Positions 17,801-24,612 of a stretch of DNA of 39,165 nt are shown here, one piece after another. Each line of letters begins with the position of its first letter. The first letter of the stretch is position 1. The notes under the pieces were generated by a model that was given only the letters and a program-made list of their open reading frames with translations, was not told where the DNA came from and did no database searches. The translations under genes and the position numbers were made by a program. Source of the DNA: CAJOLV01 sp045631885 (GTDB lineage: Bacteria; Bacillota_I; Bacilli_A; RFN20; CAG-826); the NCBI GenBank assembly GCA_045631885.1, contig JAZQVN010000003.1:1-39165 (forward strand). Direction: 5' to 3'.

Positions 17801-19122
17801 ACTGTCTCGATATTGTCATCAACATCACCTTGCTTGAAGTTAGCAGCGGTTTCTTCTGATAACTTGAGATCTCCATAACCTCTCCAATCTTCACCTTCTA
17901 AGTGAAGTTTGAATAAGTCACCTTTATTTAATGTTACGTCTTTAACGTAATATTCTTTAACTGATTGATCGTCGTTAAGAGCAACTTGTAATGTTGTTGG
18001 GGTCCAAGAATCATTGACACCAACAAACAAGACAAAGTCTTGAACTGGTGTATCGGCCCAAACTGCTTTGATTGTAACATCAGCTGTAACGTTGATTTTC
18101 GCACCAACAGCTTTTTCTTCTTCACCGACTAACCAAGCTTTAAATTGTTTGCCTTCTGGAGCGGTGAATGTGCATTCTGGTAAGATGTATTCGCCAGCTT
18201 CCATTTCTACTGGGTTCATTGTGCCTGAACCACCATTGGCGTTGAATGTGATTGTGAATTTTTCTGGATCTTCTTCGCCACCGCCACCTTGGCCGCCACC
18301 ATTTTCTGTCCACTTAGCATAAAGTGTGACATTGGCGTTAATCGCGCTATTGAAATCGAAAGCGGTTGTTAAGGCTTCATCAGAATACCAACCACCAAAG
18401 GTATAGCCTTCTTTAGTTGGATCAGCTGGTTTACTAGCTTTTTGGCCTTCATTGATGGTTTGAGCAGCAACTGCAGAACCACCATTGGAATTGAATGTCA
18501 CTGTGTATGTGGTTGGTTGTTCTTCGCCGCCACCGCCACCTTGAGCATCTTTCCATAAGGCTTTAACGGTTACGTTTGCTGTAACTGTAATCTTTGCACC
18601 AACGGCTTTTTCAGCTCCGGCAACTTCCCATGCTTTGAATTCTTTGCCACTTGGAGCGGTAAATCCACATTGTGGTAATGTGTATTCCGAACCGGAATTG
18701 ACTTGAACACTAGCCATGGAGCCTGAGCCACCATTAGAGTCAAATGATACTGTAAATTTTTGGACTTCTTTCGCTTTGACAGTGACAGAACATCTTGCAG
18801 TGATGTCTCCCGCTTTTGCGGTAATGGTTGTTGAGCCAACTTTTAAGGCTTTAACTTTACCGGCAGCGACTGATGCCACTGATGCATCTAATGATGCCCA
18901 TGTAACAGTTTTGTCTGTCGCGTTATCTGGCTTAACTGTCGCTACTAATTGAGCTTCAGCGCCAACTTCGAGGTTTAAAGAACTCTGATTAAGAGAAACT
19001 GTTAATACAGCAATTGTCTCTTGTTCTGGAGGAGTTTCTTGTTCCTCTCCGCCATGTTGACATCCTGTAATGGACATAGCAAAAAGAAGAAATGGTAATA
19101 GAAATAGTTTTCTTACTTTCAT
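14818..19122 (-). CDS. Giant modular lipoprotein: Big2, eight InlB-type repeats, glycan-binding-like modules
   Basis: This is the largest gene here (1434 residues). Lipobox Cys21 (SITGC) is followed by a Big2 domain (about 38-118). Eight repeats of about 65-70 residues follow the InlB B-repeat / Listeria-Bacteroides pattern (YTVTFNSNGG start, GxxFxxW centre, VxAxW end). Three come before residue 360, one lies near 670-740 and four run in tandem at about 845-1128. Between them are modules like those of the 12557 protein (about 360-450, 566-670, 744-843) and an Ig-like segment. The C-terminus has three further beta modules (about 1129-1226, 1227-1330, 1331-1434); the last (PNWLTNDGAVIYACYQ) recalls starch-binding families such as CBM26. 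Repeat 2 is the most canonical. SD is AAGGAAAGGG. Likely an adhesin or glycan-binding surface protein; no enzyme domain is seen. Confidence 0.85.
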   Translation of the reverse strand: MKVRKLFLLPFLLFAMSITGCQHGGEEQETPPEQETIAVLTVSLNQSSLNLEVGAEAQLVATVKPDNATDKTVTWASLDASVASVAAGKVKALKVGSTTITAKAGDITARCSVTVKAKEVQKFTVSFDSNGGSGSMASVQVNSGSEYTLPQCGFTAPSGKEFKAWEVAGAEKAVGAKITVTANVTVKALWKDAQGGGGGEEQPTTYTVTFNSNGGSAVAAQTINEGQKASKPADPTKEGYTFGGWYSDEALTTAFDFNSAINANVTLYAKWTENGGGQGGGGEEDPEKFTITFNANGGSGTMNPVEMEAGEYILPECTFTAPEGKQFKAWLVGEEEKAVGAKINVTADVTIKAVWADTPVQDFVLFVGVNDSWTPTTLQVALNDDQSVKEYYVKDVTLNKGDLFKLHLEGEDWRGYGDLKLSEETAANFKQGDVDDNIETVRETGKYDIYVAPTPDNPEQYPGKTIWVQRVKAVKGLSATYEGGVVTVGNALDLAKMSVNLVYDDDSLDQENVAESAKYYSDEACEEEDEVPQNFIFPEQLAGMDIVVYVVYNNLKAHFNLHVNAAPVQYTNYVQYSLGETWNVAELIVNPGNADELYVEGGVALSAGDKFVLCIDGVWKHFGDLEDDSVKAKFNTDDDGNIIVKNDAAGTYEIYYKITAGKIYAGLPVVKHTVSFNHGEGTGSMDPVEAPEGEYTLPECTFTAPAGKVFDGWMVAAEKKAAGETIDLVANIELIAQWKTNPIYDSDYSVIGEYGGHNWNHDENMVIEGDIASVALSLAVNDKFKIRVDHAWDKNYGFDAIVSSPDGAFEDADGNDHNIKVLTADDYVIALDIVQGKITIAKAPRYTVSFVPNGGTGSMASIENVRGSYTLPACTFTQPANKQFKCWRVGGIDKAVGDQISVYADTEVTAVWEDVYTITFNKNGGSGSMDDEHMTAGKYNLPANGFTAPDGKQFKCWEVNEVEYQPTDEITVSANVTVKAIWEDIPVVTYTVTYTANGGTGANVVDNDIAGSYQLRANPFTAPAGKQFKCWSIGGAEHAAGSYVTISDDTTVEAVWENIYTVSFDKNGGTGSMANEYMVACDYELPACGFTAPDGKVFKCWSVEDVEYAVGAEIEISKNTTIVAIWQNKVYAGKINGTDDIVFVDDSEHKPDGAVAQYKATIDVATNDVLTFTYGNEAIAPGASGENNNLAAAGLTVKDGGKALSLYLKVFDNAGTPGYDLWLDAPVFKLNRSASGLIILEKHNDQWKSLAASFEKDETFTFLDKNNEVAKRGPEGWSFGGAAADAENWKEYLSYNESTGVYTVVKSFRADLYVKASQVYFGLLPEDGPAQTFTVTSLPNWLTNDGAVIYACYQKASDGSWVWVEVDIDETTGTFSAPNNISKFLMVRCIAGTTEPNWSESGDVAGRIYNKINDVTCIAATYSYASPEWVSYNP

Positions 19123-19144
19123 ATTATTCCCTTTCCTTTATGTC

Positions 19145-19186
19145 GCGTATCTACTTACGAGCATACGCATTGATAGTTTCATTATA
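19145..19186 (-). promoter_or_regulatory. Promoter -10 and leader hairpin of the 14818 gene
   Basis: TATAAT on the minus strand (19186-19181) is followed 12 nt later by a perfect 6-bp stem, GCGTAT with ATACGC (19168-19145), at the likely 5' end of the message. The SD and ATG follow. Confidence 0.5.
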
Positions 19187-19241
19187 TTTTATATAAAAGA
19201 AAAAGCATAGTTTTAATTTATTAAAATAAGGAGAGCAAAAG

Positions 19242-19265
19242 AAAAAAGTACATTTTAATGTACTT
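19242..19265 (-). terminator. Terminator of the 102-residue membrane protein gene
   Basis: On the minus strand AAGTACAT pairs with ATGTACTT around TAAA and runs into TTTT. Confidence 0.85.
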
Positions 19266-19289
19266 CCGTTCTTTTTTGAGCAATAACGA

Positions 19290-19598
19290 TTACTTCTTTT
19301 CTTCTTCTTTGTTATCGTCTTTATTGTCGTTTTGTTTACCTTCTGAAGCAGAAGCTAAATCTGAAGCGAGTAAGATATGACCTTTGGTGCATAAGAAGAC
19401 AACATCGACGACAAGTGGAATCCAAAACCAACCTAATAAGATAAAGATAATCATTAAGACTAAATCCATATTGTCTTTGCTACGTAAGTAAGCAGAGATA
19501 CGAATAAGAATTTCCATGACCCAGCCTACGAAAGGTAAGACGATGAGAATGATCTTAAGGACTAAGCTTTGCTCTTCAAACCATTTATCAAAATTCAT
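19290..19598 (-). CDS. Small two-span membrane protein, function unknown
   Basis: This 102-residue protein starts MNFDKWFEEQ, chosen for its SD (AAGGAG) 10 nt upstream; the 25 codons before it have no SD and overlap the neighbouring terminator region. Two hydrophobic segments (about 16-36 and 47-70) are separated by a short basic loop, and the last 20 residues are almost entirely K, D, E and N, giving a highly charged tail, presumably cytosolic. It resembles no domain I can name; a distant likeness to small YqaE/Pmp3-type proteins is not convincing. It is monocistronic, lying inside the lipoprotein gene array. Confidence 0.68.
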   Translation of the reverse strand: MNFDKWFEEQSLVLKIILIVLPFVGWVMEILIRISAYLRSKDNMDLVLMIIFILLGWFWIPLVVDVVFLCTKGHILLASDLASASEGKQNDNKDDNKEEEKK

Positions 19599-19659
19599 AG
19601 TTTTTTTCTCCTTTTGTCTCACAATTATAAACTTATTTTCATGTTTGTAAATACAAAGT

Positions 19660-19687
19660 AAAAAGCAGGCCACCGAAGTGACCCGCT
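19660..19687 (-). terminator. Terminator of the 19708 gene (UUCG loop)
   Basis: On the minus strand a 10-bp stem AGCGGGTCAC with GTGGCCTGCT (two G-T pairs) around TTCG is followed by TTTT. Confidence 0.9.
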
Positions 19688-19707
19688 CAAAGAAAGGACT
19701 GGATTAA

Positions 19708-20925
19708 TTAAGCGGCGAGTTGGAAATAGATTTGATCGTCGTTCATTTTTAATTTGATATAGATGTCCGCGGTGAAATCTTGAACAACTGTATATGCACC
19801 TTCACCCTTTGTGACATATTCAGCAACTTTAGAAGCATCGCCATTCGCGCCGAATGAGTATGAATCAATCGCGATGACCCATGTCGCACCATTACTTGCA
19901 TCATATAATGCAAATGTTTGACCAGCTGTGAAAGCTTGAGCAGTAATCTTATATTGTTTTCTGCCTTGAGTATCTGGATCTCCGAATTCTTCGGCTAAAA
20001 CTGGTGTATCACCAATTTTTAAACCATAACCGGATTGTGTTTGGCCACCTTGGCCTTCACCACCGGAGCCACCACCTTTTGTTCCGTGTTCAGCACTGGA
20101 GCCACCTTCTAAGAAGAATGTAATCCATTCTTCGCCTTGATCATTGGCTTTCCATAAGTTGACATAGAAGTTATTTTCAGCAGCGACATCTGCTTGGATT
20201 TCAAATCCACCTTCAGAACCATAAACGAAGTTGTTATAGACTGGAGGTTGTGCAGCGGTGTTATCACCAGCAGCGTCAACAAATGAATATGCTTCACCGT
20301 CTTTATAGAAGACGATCTTGTCACCAGCGTGAACGTTGCCAACAGAATTCTTATAACCTTGTTTTCTATTTGCAAATGCGCCTTCGTTTTGGGCGGCTGG
20401 ATCTTCTGTCAATGTAATAACTTGGCTACCGATTTTTGCAGCGTAACCTGCGGTTGGGATTTGTTCTCCTTCGCCACCATCACCTTCGCCACCAGAAGCG
20501 GCAGTAACTGTTACGACACATGTCGCGTTAGCGGTTTCTGTGCCTTTTGTCGCGGTAACTTTGAAATTAACTGTACCAGCTTTTTTACCTGTTAATAACC
20601 AAGCACCTGGAGTATTGGCGTCTTTAACTTCGATTTCACCATCACCGGTTTCAGCGTGGGTATAAGTGACACCTGTGGAATCATTCATATCCATAAGACT
20701 AACGGAATGACCAACTTCAACTGTCGCGGTTGAGGAATTGAGTTTAACGGTTAGTTTTTCTGTGCTACCACCGGAGCCTCCACCACTTGGTTCGCTTCCG
20801 CCACCACCACTTGGCTCGGAACCACCACCTGGTTCACCTTCGCCGCCTTCACCGCCACCTTGTTGACAAGCGGCTAATGAAAACACCAAAAGAAACATCG
20901 GTAATAAAAACAATTTCTTTTTCAT
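19708..20925 (-). CDS. Modular lipoprotein, third member of the paralogous set
   Basis: This 405-residue lipoprotein has lipobox Cys20 (SLAAC) and a long Gly/Ser/Glu linker (about 22-52). An Ig-like domain (about 53-145) follows that is nearly the same as the second domain of the 12557 protein; both contain DMNDSTGVTYTH and DANTPGAWLLTGK. Two beta modules follow: one with YAAKIGSQVITLTEDP (about 155-275) and, after another Gly-rich linker, one with YGLKIGDTPVLAEEF (about 300-405). The last resembles the penultimate module of the 1434-residue protein, including the motif TADIYIKLK. It lacks a Big2 domain and any enzyme motif. SD is AAAGGAG. Probably a ligand-binding surface protein (inference). 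Confidence 0.8.
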   Translation of the reverse strand: MKKKLFLLPMFLLVFSLAACQQGGGEGGEGEPGGGSEPSGGGGSEPSGGGSGGSTEKLTVKLNSSTATVEVGHSVSLMDMNDSTGVTYTHAETGDGEIEVKDANTPGAWLLTGKKAGTVNFKVTATKGTETANATCVVTVTAASGGEGDGGEGEQIPTAGYAAKIGSQVITLTEDPAAQNEGAFANRKQGYKNSVGNVHAGDKIVFYKDGEAYSFVDAAGDNTAAQPPVYNNFVYGSEGGFEIQADVAAENNFYVNLWKANDQGEEWITFFLEGGSSAEHGTKGGGSGGEGQGGQTQSGYGLKIGDTPVLAEEFGDPDTQGRKQYKITAQAFTAGQTFALYDASNGATWVIAIDSYSFGANGDASKVAEYVTKGEGAYTVVQDFTADIYIKLKMNDDQIYFQLAA

Positions 20926-20946
20926 TATTTGTTCTCCTTTATATTT

Positions 20947-20990
20947 GGCGTACTTAAGAACTAATGCACGCCTTGCATACTATTATTATA
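20947..20990 (-). promoter_or_regulatory. Promoter -10 and leader hairpin of the 19708 gene
   Basis: TATAAT on the minus strand (20990-20985) is followed by a hairpin with GGCGT and ACGCC arms (20972-20947), then the SD. This is the same arrangement as in the two paralogues, with a different stem sequence. Confidence 0.5.
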
Positions 20991-21037
20991 TTTTTTATGT
21001 GTGAGAAAATTAAACACTTTTTTGTTTTATTTAAAAA

Positions 21038-21061
21038 TAAAAGCCAACTTTTTCAGTTGGC
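21038..21061 (-). terminator. Terminator of the S41/ABC operon
   Basis: On the minus strand GCCAACT pairs with AGTTGGC around GAAAA, followed by TTTTATTT. Confidence 0.88.
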
Positions 21062-21085
21062 AGTTATTTATTTTATTGCTTTACA

Positions 21086-22072
21086 CTACAATGGTAAATC
21101 TTTCTTCACGAATCTTCTCGCTCCAATATAAGCGAAGATAACACCGATTGCGAGTAAGATTGCGATTTCCCAAATCCAGTTAAATGAGAAAGCGGATAAG
21201 TCTGTTTTGTCTGTAAATAAAGCATCGCAGAAGTTATTCATACTCTTTGTATCAATTAATGTGAAGATTGATAAAAAAGAGAAGAAATACATTGTTTTCA
21301 CACCAATACCAACGGCAACAAATGCTTCATTACCAAATAAGCCTAAGATACAGCAGATAAATGAAACGACGCAGATACCTCCACCAGCGGCGATGGAATT
21401 ATTTTGTTTATTAAAGAAACAAGAGGCACCAAAACAAATTCCAGTGATACCAAACATCGCGACAAATGAGCCGACGCAGGCTAATACTGTTTTAAGTGGA
21501 ATCCAGTTAGAGACTTTGGCGTCCACTCTTCGCATAGCAATCGCTGTGGATATACCTTCACTACCCACCGCAGCAATTGTGATGATCGCATACATGACAG
21601 TGACACTTAATAATAAGAAAATATACTGAGTTCTCACGACTGTTTTTCGATTTGTTGGAGTGGACAAAACATAGGCCATTGAACCATCGGTCACTTGGGC
21701 AGCCACTAGTTTATTCGAGGCAATAATGACATAAATCATCGGTAATAAAACACCGGATATCTTATAGATAAGTTCACCTAAAATACTATTTAAGTCCATT
21801 TGTGACATAGCTTGAATTCTCGCTAAAGAGAAGCCCATTGTTTCTAATAATCCTAGAACTTGTAACCAAGACATTTTTTCATCGGTAACGTATTTAGAGA
21901 CGTTATTCATATCAATATTAGTGAAGATGTTCTTTGAACCAATCGCTAAGTTGATAGCAAAGAAGATTAAAGCCGCTCCAACGGTTAAGATGATGAAGAT
22001 GAGCTTTAATGATTTAAATGATTGAATGAATAATGGTTTTGAGATAAAGGGTTGTTTTTGTTTAGTTTCCAT
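21086..22072 (-). CDS. ABC-2 type transporter permease
   Basis: This 328-residue polytopic protein has about six membrane segments: one near residues 25-45, then five between about 100 and 310. An extracytoplasmic region of about 60 residues (NIDMNNVSKYVTDEKM onward) follows the first segment. This is the usual shape of an ABC-2 exporter permease. The phrase DGSMAYVLSTPTNRKTVVR matches the conserved cytosolic loop seen in bacitracin/Na+ exporter-type permeases. The start at 22072 is set by SD AAGGAGGAG inside the end of the preceding ATPase gene; the two genes overlap by 11 bp. It is the last gene of a five-gene operon and presumably the membrane partner of both ATPases. Substrate unknown. 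Confidence 0.85.
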   Translation of the reverse strand: METKQKQPFISKPLFIQSFKSLKLIFIILTVGAALIFFAINLAIGSKNIFTNIDMNNVSKYVTDEKMSWLQVLGLLETMGFSLARIQAMSQMDLNSILGELIYKISGVLLPMIYVIIASNKLVAAQVTDGSMAYVLSTPTNRKTVVRTQYIFLLLSVTVMYAIITIAAVGSEGISTAIAMRRVDAKVSNWIPLKTVLACVGSFVAMFGITGICFGASCFFNKQNNSIAAGGGICVVSFICCILGLFGNEAFVAVGIGVKTMYFFSFLSIFTLIDTKSMNNFCDALFTDKTDLSAFSFNWIWEIAILLAIGVIFAYIGARRFVKKDLPL

Positions 22073-22973
22073 CTTTGTCTCCTCCTTCCACATGGGCGAT
22101 GAAATATTGTTCTAGGGTGTATTGTTTTTCGTTAATTGATTTGATGTTATGTTTCTTTAATTCCCGAATCATGCCATCAGTTTTATATAAGTCTAGACGA
22201 ATCGTAATTGATAAGTTACGCTCATCTTTTTCAAGTAATTCTACTTGCGAAGTATCCGCGCTATCGAAGTCTTCTTTAGTGGCGAAGACAATTTGATATT
22301 CTCTAAATGGTCGATTATGTATTTCTCTCATATCGACTATGTCGATAATCTTGCCGTCTTTAATGAAGGCGACATAATCACATGTCTCTTCTAACTCATC
22401 AAACATATGGTTAGACATGAAGATTGTTGTCCCCTTAGTTTTTTCTTCTTTGATTAAATCGATAAAAGCTTTTCTCATCAAAGGATCAAGTCCTGTCGTT
22501 GGTTCATCTAAAATCAAGATGTCAGGAGAATTCATAAACGCCGCGGCTAAAGCGGTTTTTTGTTTCATACCTTTTGACATCCTTTTTAAATTCGCAGTCG
22601 GATCAAGTTGTAACATATTAATAACTTTTTCCGCGCGAGACATATCAGTTAAACCAAGCATTTTCGCTTGAATTTCTAAAAATACCGAACCGTTCTCCAC
22701 TTCTGGGAAAGCGATTTCTCCAGGAACATAACCGATATATTTTTTAATCTTTTCCGCATCTTTCCATGCATCAAAGCCATTGACTGTCACGGTGCCACTA
22801 TCGGGTTTAATAAAGCCCATGATATGTCTAATGGTTGTGGTCTTACCACTACCATTGGTCCCACAATATCCAAAAGTGGATCCACGAGGAACATCAAAAG
22901 AAATATCAAAGACACCACGGCCTTTGCCATAGTCTTTCGTTAAATTTTTCACGCTAATAATGATGTCATCCAT
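22062..22973 (-). CDS. ABC transporter ATPase (second of two)
   Basis: This 303-residue ATPase belongs to the ABC-2/CcmA-like branch. Walker A is GTNGSGKTT (about 38-46), the signature is degenerate (LKRMSKGMKQKTALAAAFM instead of LSGGQ), and Walker B with the D-loop reads ILILDEPTTGLD. After residue 220 comes the variable C-terminal region usual in this family. It starts at the last base of the previous gene's stop (TAATG) and overlaps the permease gene by 11 bp, so all three are translationally coupled. Sequence similarity to the neighbouring ATPase (both open with NLTKDYG, GRGVFD) points to a gene duplication; the two may act as a heterodimer. Confidence 0.9.
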   Translation of the reverse strand: MDDIIISVKNLTKDYGKGRGVFDISFDVPRGSTFGYCGTNGSGKTTTIRHIMGFIKPDSGTVTVNGFDAWKDAEKIKKYIGYVPGEIAFPEVENGSVFLEIQAKMLGLTDMSRAEKVINMLQLDPTANLKRMSKGMKQKTALAAAFMNSPDILILDEPTTGLDPLMRKAFIDLIKEEKTKGTTIFMSNHMFDELEETCDYVAFIKDGKIIDIVDMREIHNRPFREYQIVFATKEDFDSADTSQVELLEKDERNLSITIRLDLYKTDGMIRELKKHNIKSINEKQYTLEQYFIAHVEGGDKDGN

Positions 22974-23926
22974 TATTTCTTATTCCCCTTTACACCCGCT
23001 AAACCAGTGAATTCTTTATCTTCTTTATAGAAGGACATGAAATAATCCTGTAAAGTAAACACTTTTTCTTCAAATTCTTTAATCTTTATGCCAAATAATG
23101 AATCGAAGAATAATTTGTAATCTTTTTTATTGAATTCAATAACCGCGGTTAATTGACTTTCATCTTTATCCACTAAAGTGAAGGTGTTCTTTTCATTTAA
23201 ATATTTATCCATGTTCTCTTTATCTAAGAAATGAAGGATATATTGTTGGTTTTCTTTATTCTTTAATGATTCCGCGGCAAATGTGGAAACGTGTTTGCCG
23301 TCTTTAATGATAGAAATTCTGTCACATGTCGCATCAACTTCAGAGAAGATATGACTACTTAATAAGATGGTCTTTCCTCTTTTCTTTTCTTCAATGATAA
23401 AATCAATGAAGACTTTTTGCATAACTGGGTCTAAACCAGAAGTTGGTTCATCTAAAATCAAAACGTCTGGGTCATTCATAAAAGCGGACACTACTGCGAG
23501 CTTTCTTTTATCCCCTAATGACATTGATTTGATGGATAATGATGGATCTAATTTAAAGATTTCTAATAAGTGATTGAGCATCTCTTGATTAGCGCCACCT
23601 CTTAAATCTTCCATCATTTTAAGGAACTCAGTTCCATTCATATATAATGGTAAAGCTGGCTCACCTGGTAAATAACCCACATTTGCTAATATTTTGTCGG
23701 TATTTCCAAATGTATCTTCACCAAAGATTTGCACTTTTCCAACGCTCGGTTTTGAAAAGCCCATAATATGTCTGATGGTTGTGGATTTACCTGCACCATT
23801 AGGACCTAAATAACCAAAGCATTCACCTTTATGGACTTGAATGGAGACATCAAAAACTCCACGACCATAACCGTAGTCTTTAGTTAAATTCTCAACATTT
23901 ATGATAATTGGATTTTCTTCGCTCAT
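22973..23926 (-). CDS. ABC transporter ATPase (first of two)
   Basis: This 317-residue ATPase of the ABC-2/CcmA-like branch has Walker A GPNGAGKST (about 41-49), a degenerate signature (MSLGDKRKLAVVSAFM) and Walker B VLILDEPTSGLD. It overlaps the preceding lipoprotein gene by 4 bp (ATGA) and abuts the second ATPase by TAATG. It would power a single permease together with its paralogue; two different ATPases with one permease suggests an asymmetric exporter. The C-terminal 90 residues are more divergent than the ATPase core. Confidence 0.9.
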   Translation of the reverse strand: MSEENPIIINVENLTKDYGYGRGVFDVSIQVHKGECFGYLGPNGAGKSTTIRHIMGFSKPSVGKVQIFGEDTFGNTDKILANVGYLPGEPALPLYMNGTEFLKMMEDLRGGANQEMLNHLLEIFKLDPSLSIKSMSLGDKRKLAVVSAFMNDPDVLILDEPTSGLDPVMQKVFIDFIIEEKKRGKTILLSSHIFSEVDATCDRISIIKDGKHVSTFAAESLKNKENQQYILHFLDKENMDKYLNEKNTFTLVDKDESQLTAVIEFNKKDYKLFFDSLFGIKIKEFEEKVFTLQDYFMSFYKEDKEFTGLAGVKGNKK

Positions 23927-24594
23927 TGTTTTAATAACCCCATTGATAAGGTGTGATAATCTCTAAATTTCTTGCCTTCGTGTGTATCTGGATAAGTCTC
24001 ATTAATCTTGTCAACTTGCTCTTGTGTTGGATGAGATCCAACCGCGTGAATAGCGTCGTAATTGATAATTTTTGACATATCAATGTCATCACCAGCAGCG
24101 GTGGCTTCTCCAATCTTTTCCATCGTGATATCAAAGCCATACCAATATAATTGGTAATTCAAATCTTCAATACTAACTGGAACGATAAAATTCACTTGTT
24201 TTTGATTGATTGTCGCTGCAAAGATATATGTTGTTAATTCGGCAGGAATTTCAATATCACCTAAGAAGTCGATACCGATAGATAAAACTGTATCGCCTCT
24301 AATATGTCTTTTGTCTTTTATTGAATAATAGCCTTCGACAGTGAAATCATTGAGCATCGATAAAATAGAGGATTGGCTTTCACCATCTGTCGTCATATCG
24401 ATTTGTAAGGTGTATTTATTTCCTTTATCTGGTTCTGTTTCACTAAACAATGTATTAGTTAATTCTAAATAAATACCAATATGGGTTTCTTTGTCTTTAC
24501 CTAATTGGAAGATGTATTTCCCAGAGTAATCAGCCGCGCCACAGGCGGTTAATAATGGGAACAATAATGTTAACGGGAGGATTCTTTTTTTCAT
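23923..24594 (-). CDS. Small lipoprotein of the S41/ABC operon, function unknown
   Basis: This 223-residue protein has a short signal peptide ending in LLTAC (Cys18), so it is predicted to be lipidated and face outward. The mature part is polar with alternating beta strands (KYIFQLGKDKETHIGIYLELT) and a C-terminal stretch with SHPTQEQVDKINETYPD. No known family is recognised. SD CAGGTGA precedes the ATG, 18 bp after the S41 gene, and its own stop overlaps the ATPase start by 4 bp. Position in the operon suggests it is a substrate-side or accessory component of the exporter (inference). Confidence 0.72.
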   Translation of the reverse strand: MKKRILPLTLLFPLLTACGAADYSGKYIFQLGKDKETHIGIYLELTNTLFSETEPDKGNKYTLQIDMTTDGESQSSILSMLNDFTVEGYYSIKDKRHIRGDTVLSIGIDFLGDIEIPAELTTYIFAATINQKQVNFIVPVSIEDLNYQLYWYGFDITMEKIGEATAAGDDIDMSKIINYDAIHAVGSHPTQEQVDKINETYPDTHEGKKFRDYHTLSMGLLKQ

Positions 24595-24612
24595 AATTTC
24601 ACCTGGCCTTCT

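Noticed and set aside
19290..19598. Toxin-antitoxin or holin candidate for the small membrane protein
   Set aside because: It is a single gene with no partner and no phage genes nearby; the charged tail alone is not evidence.
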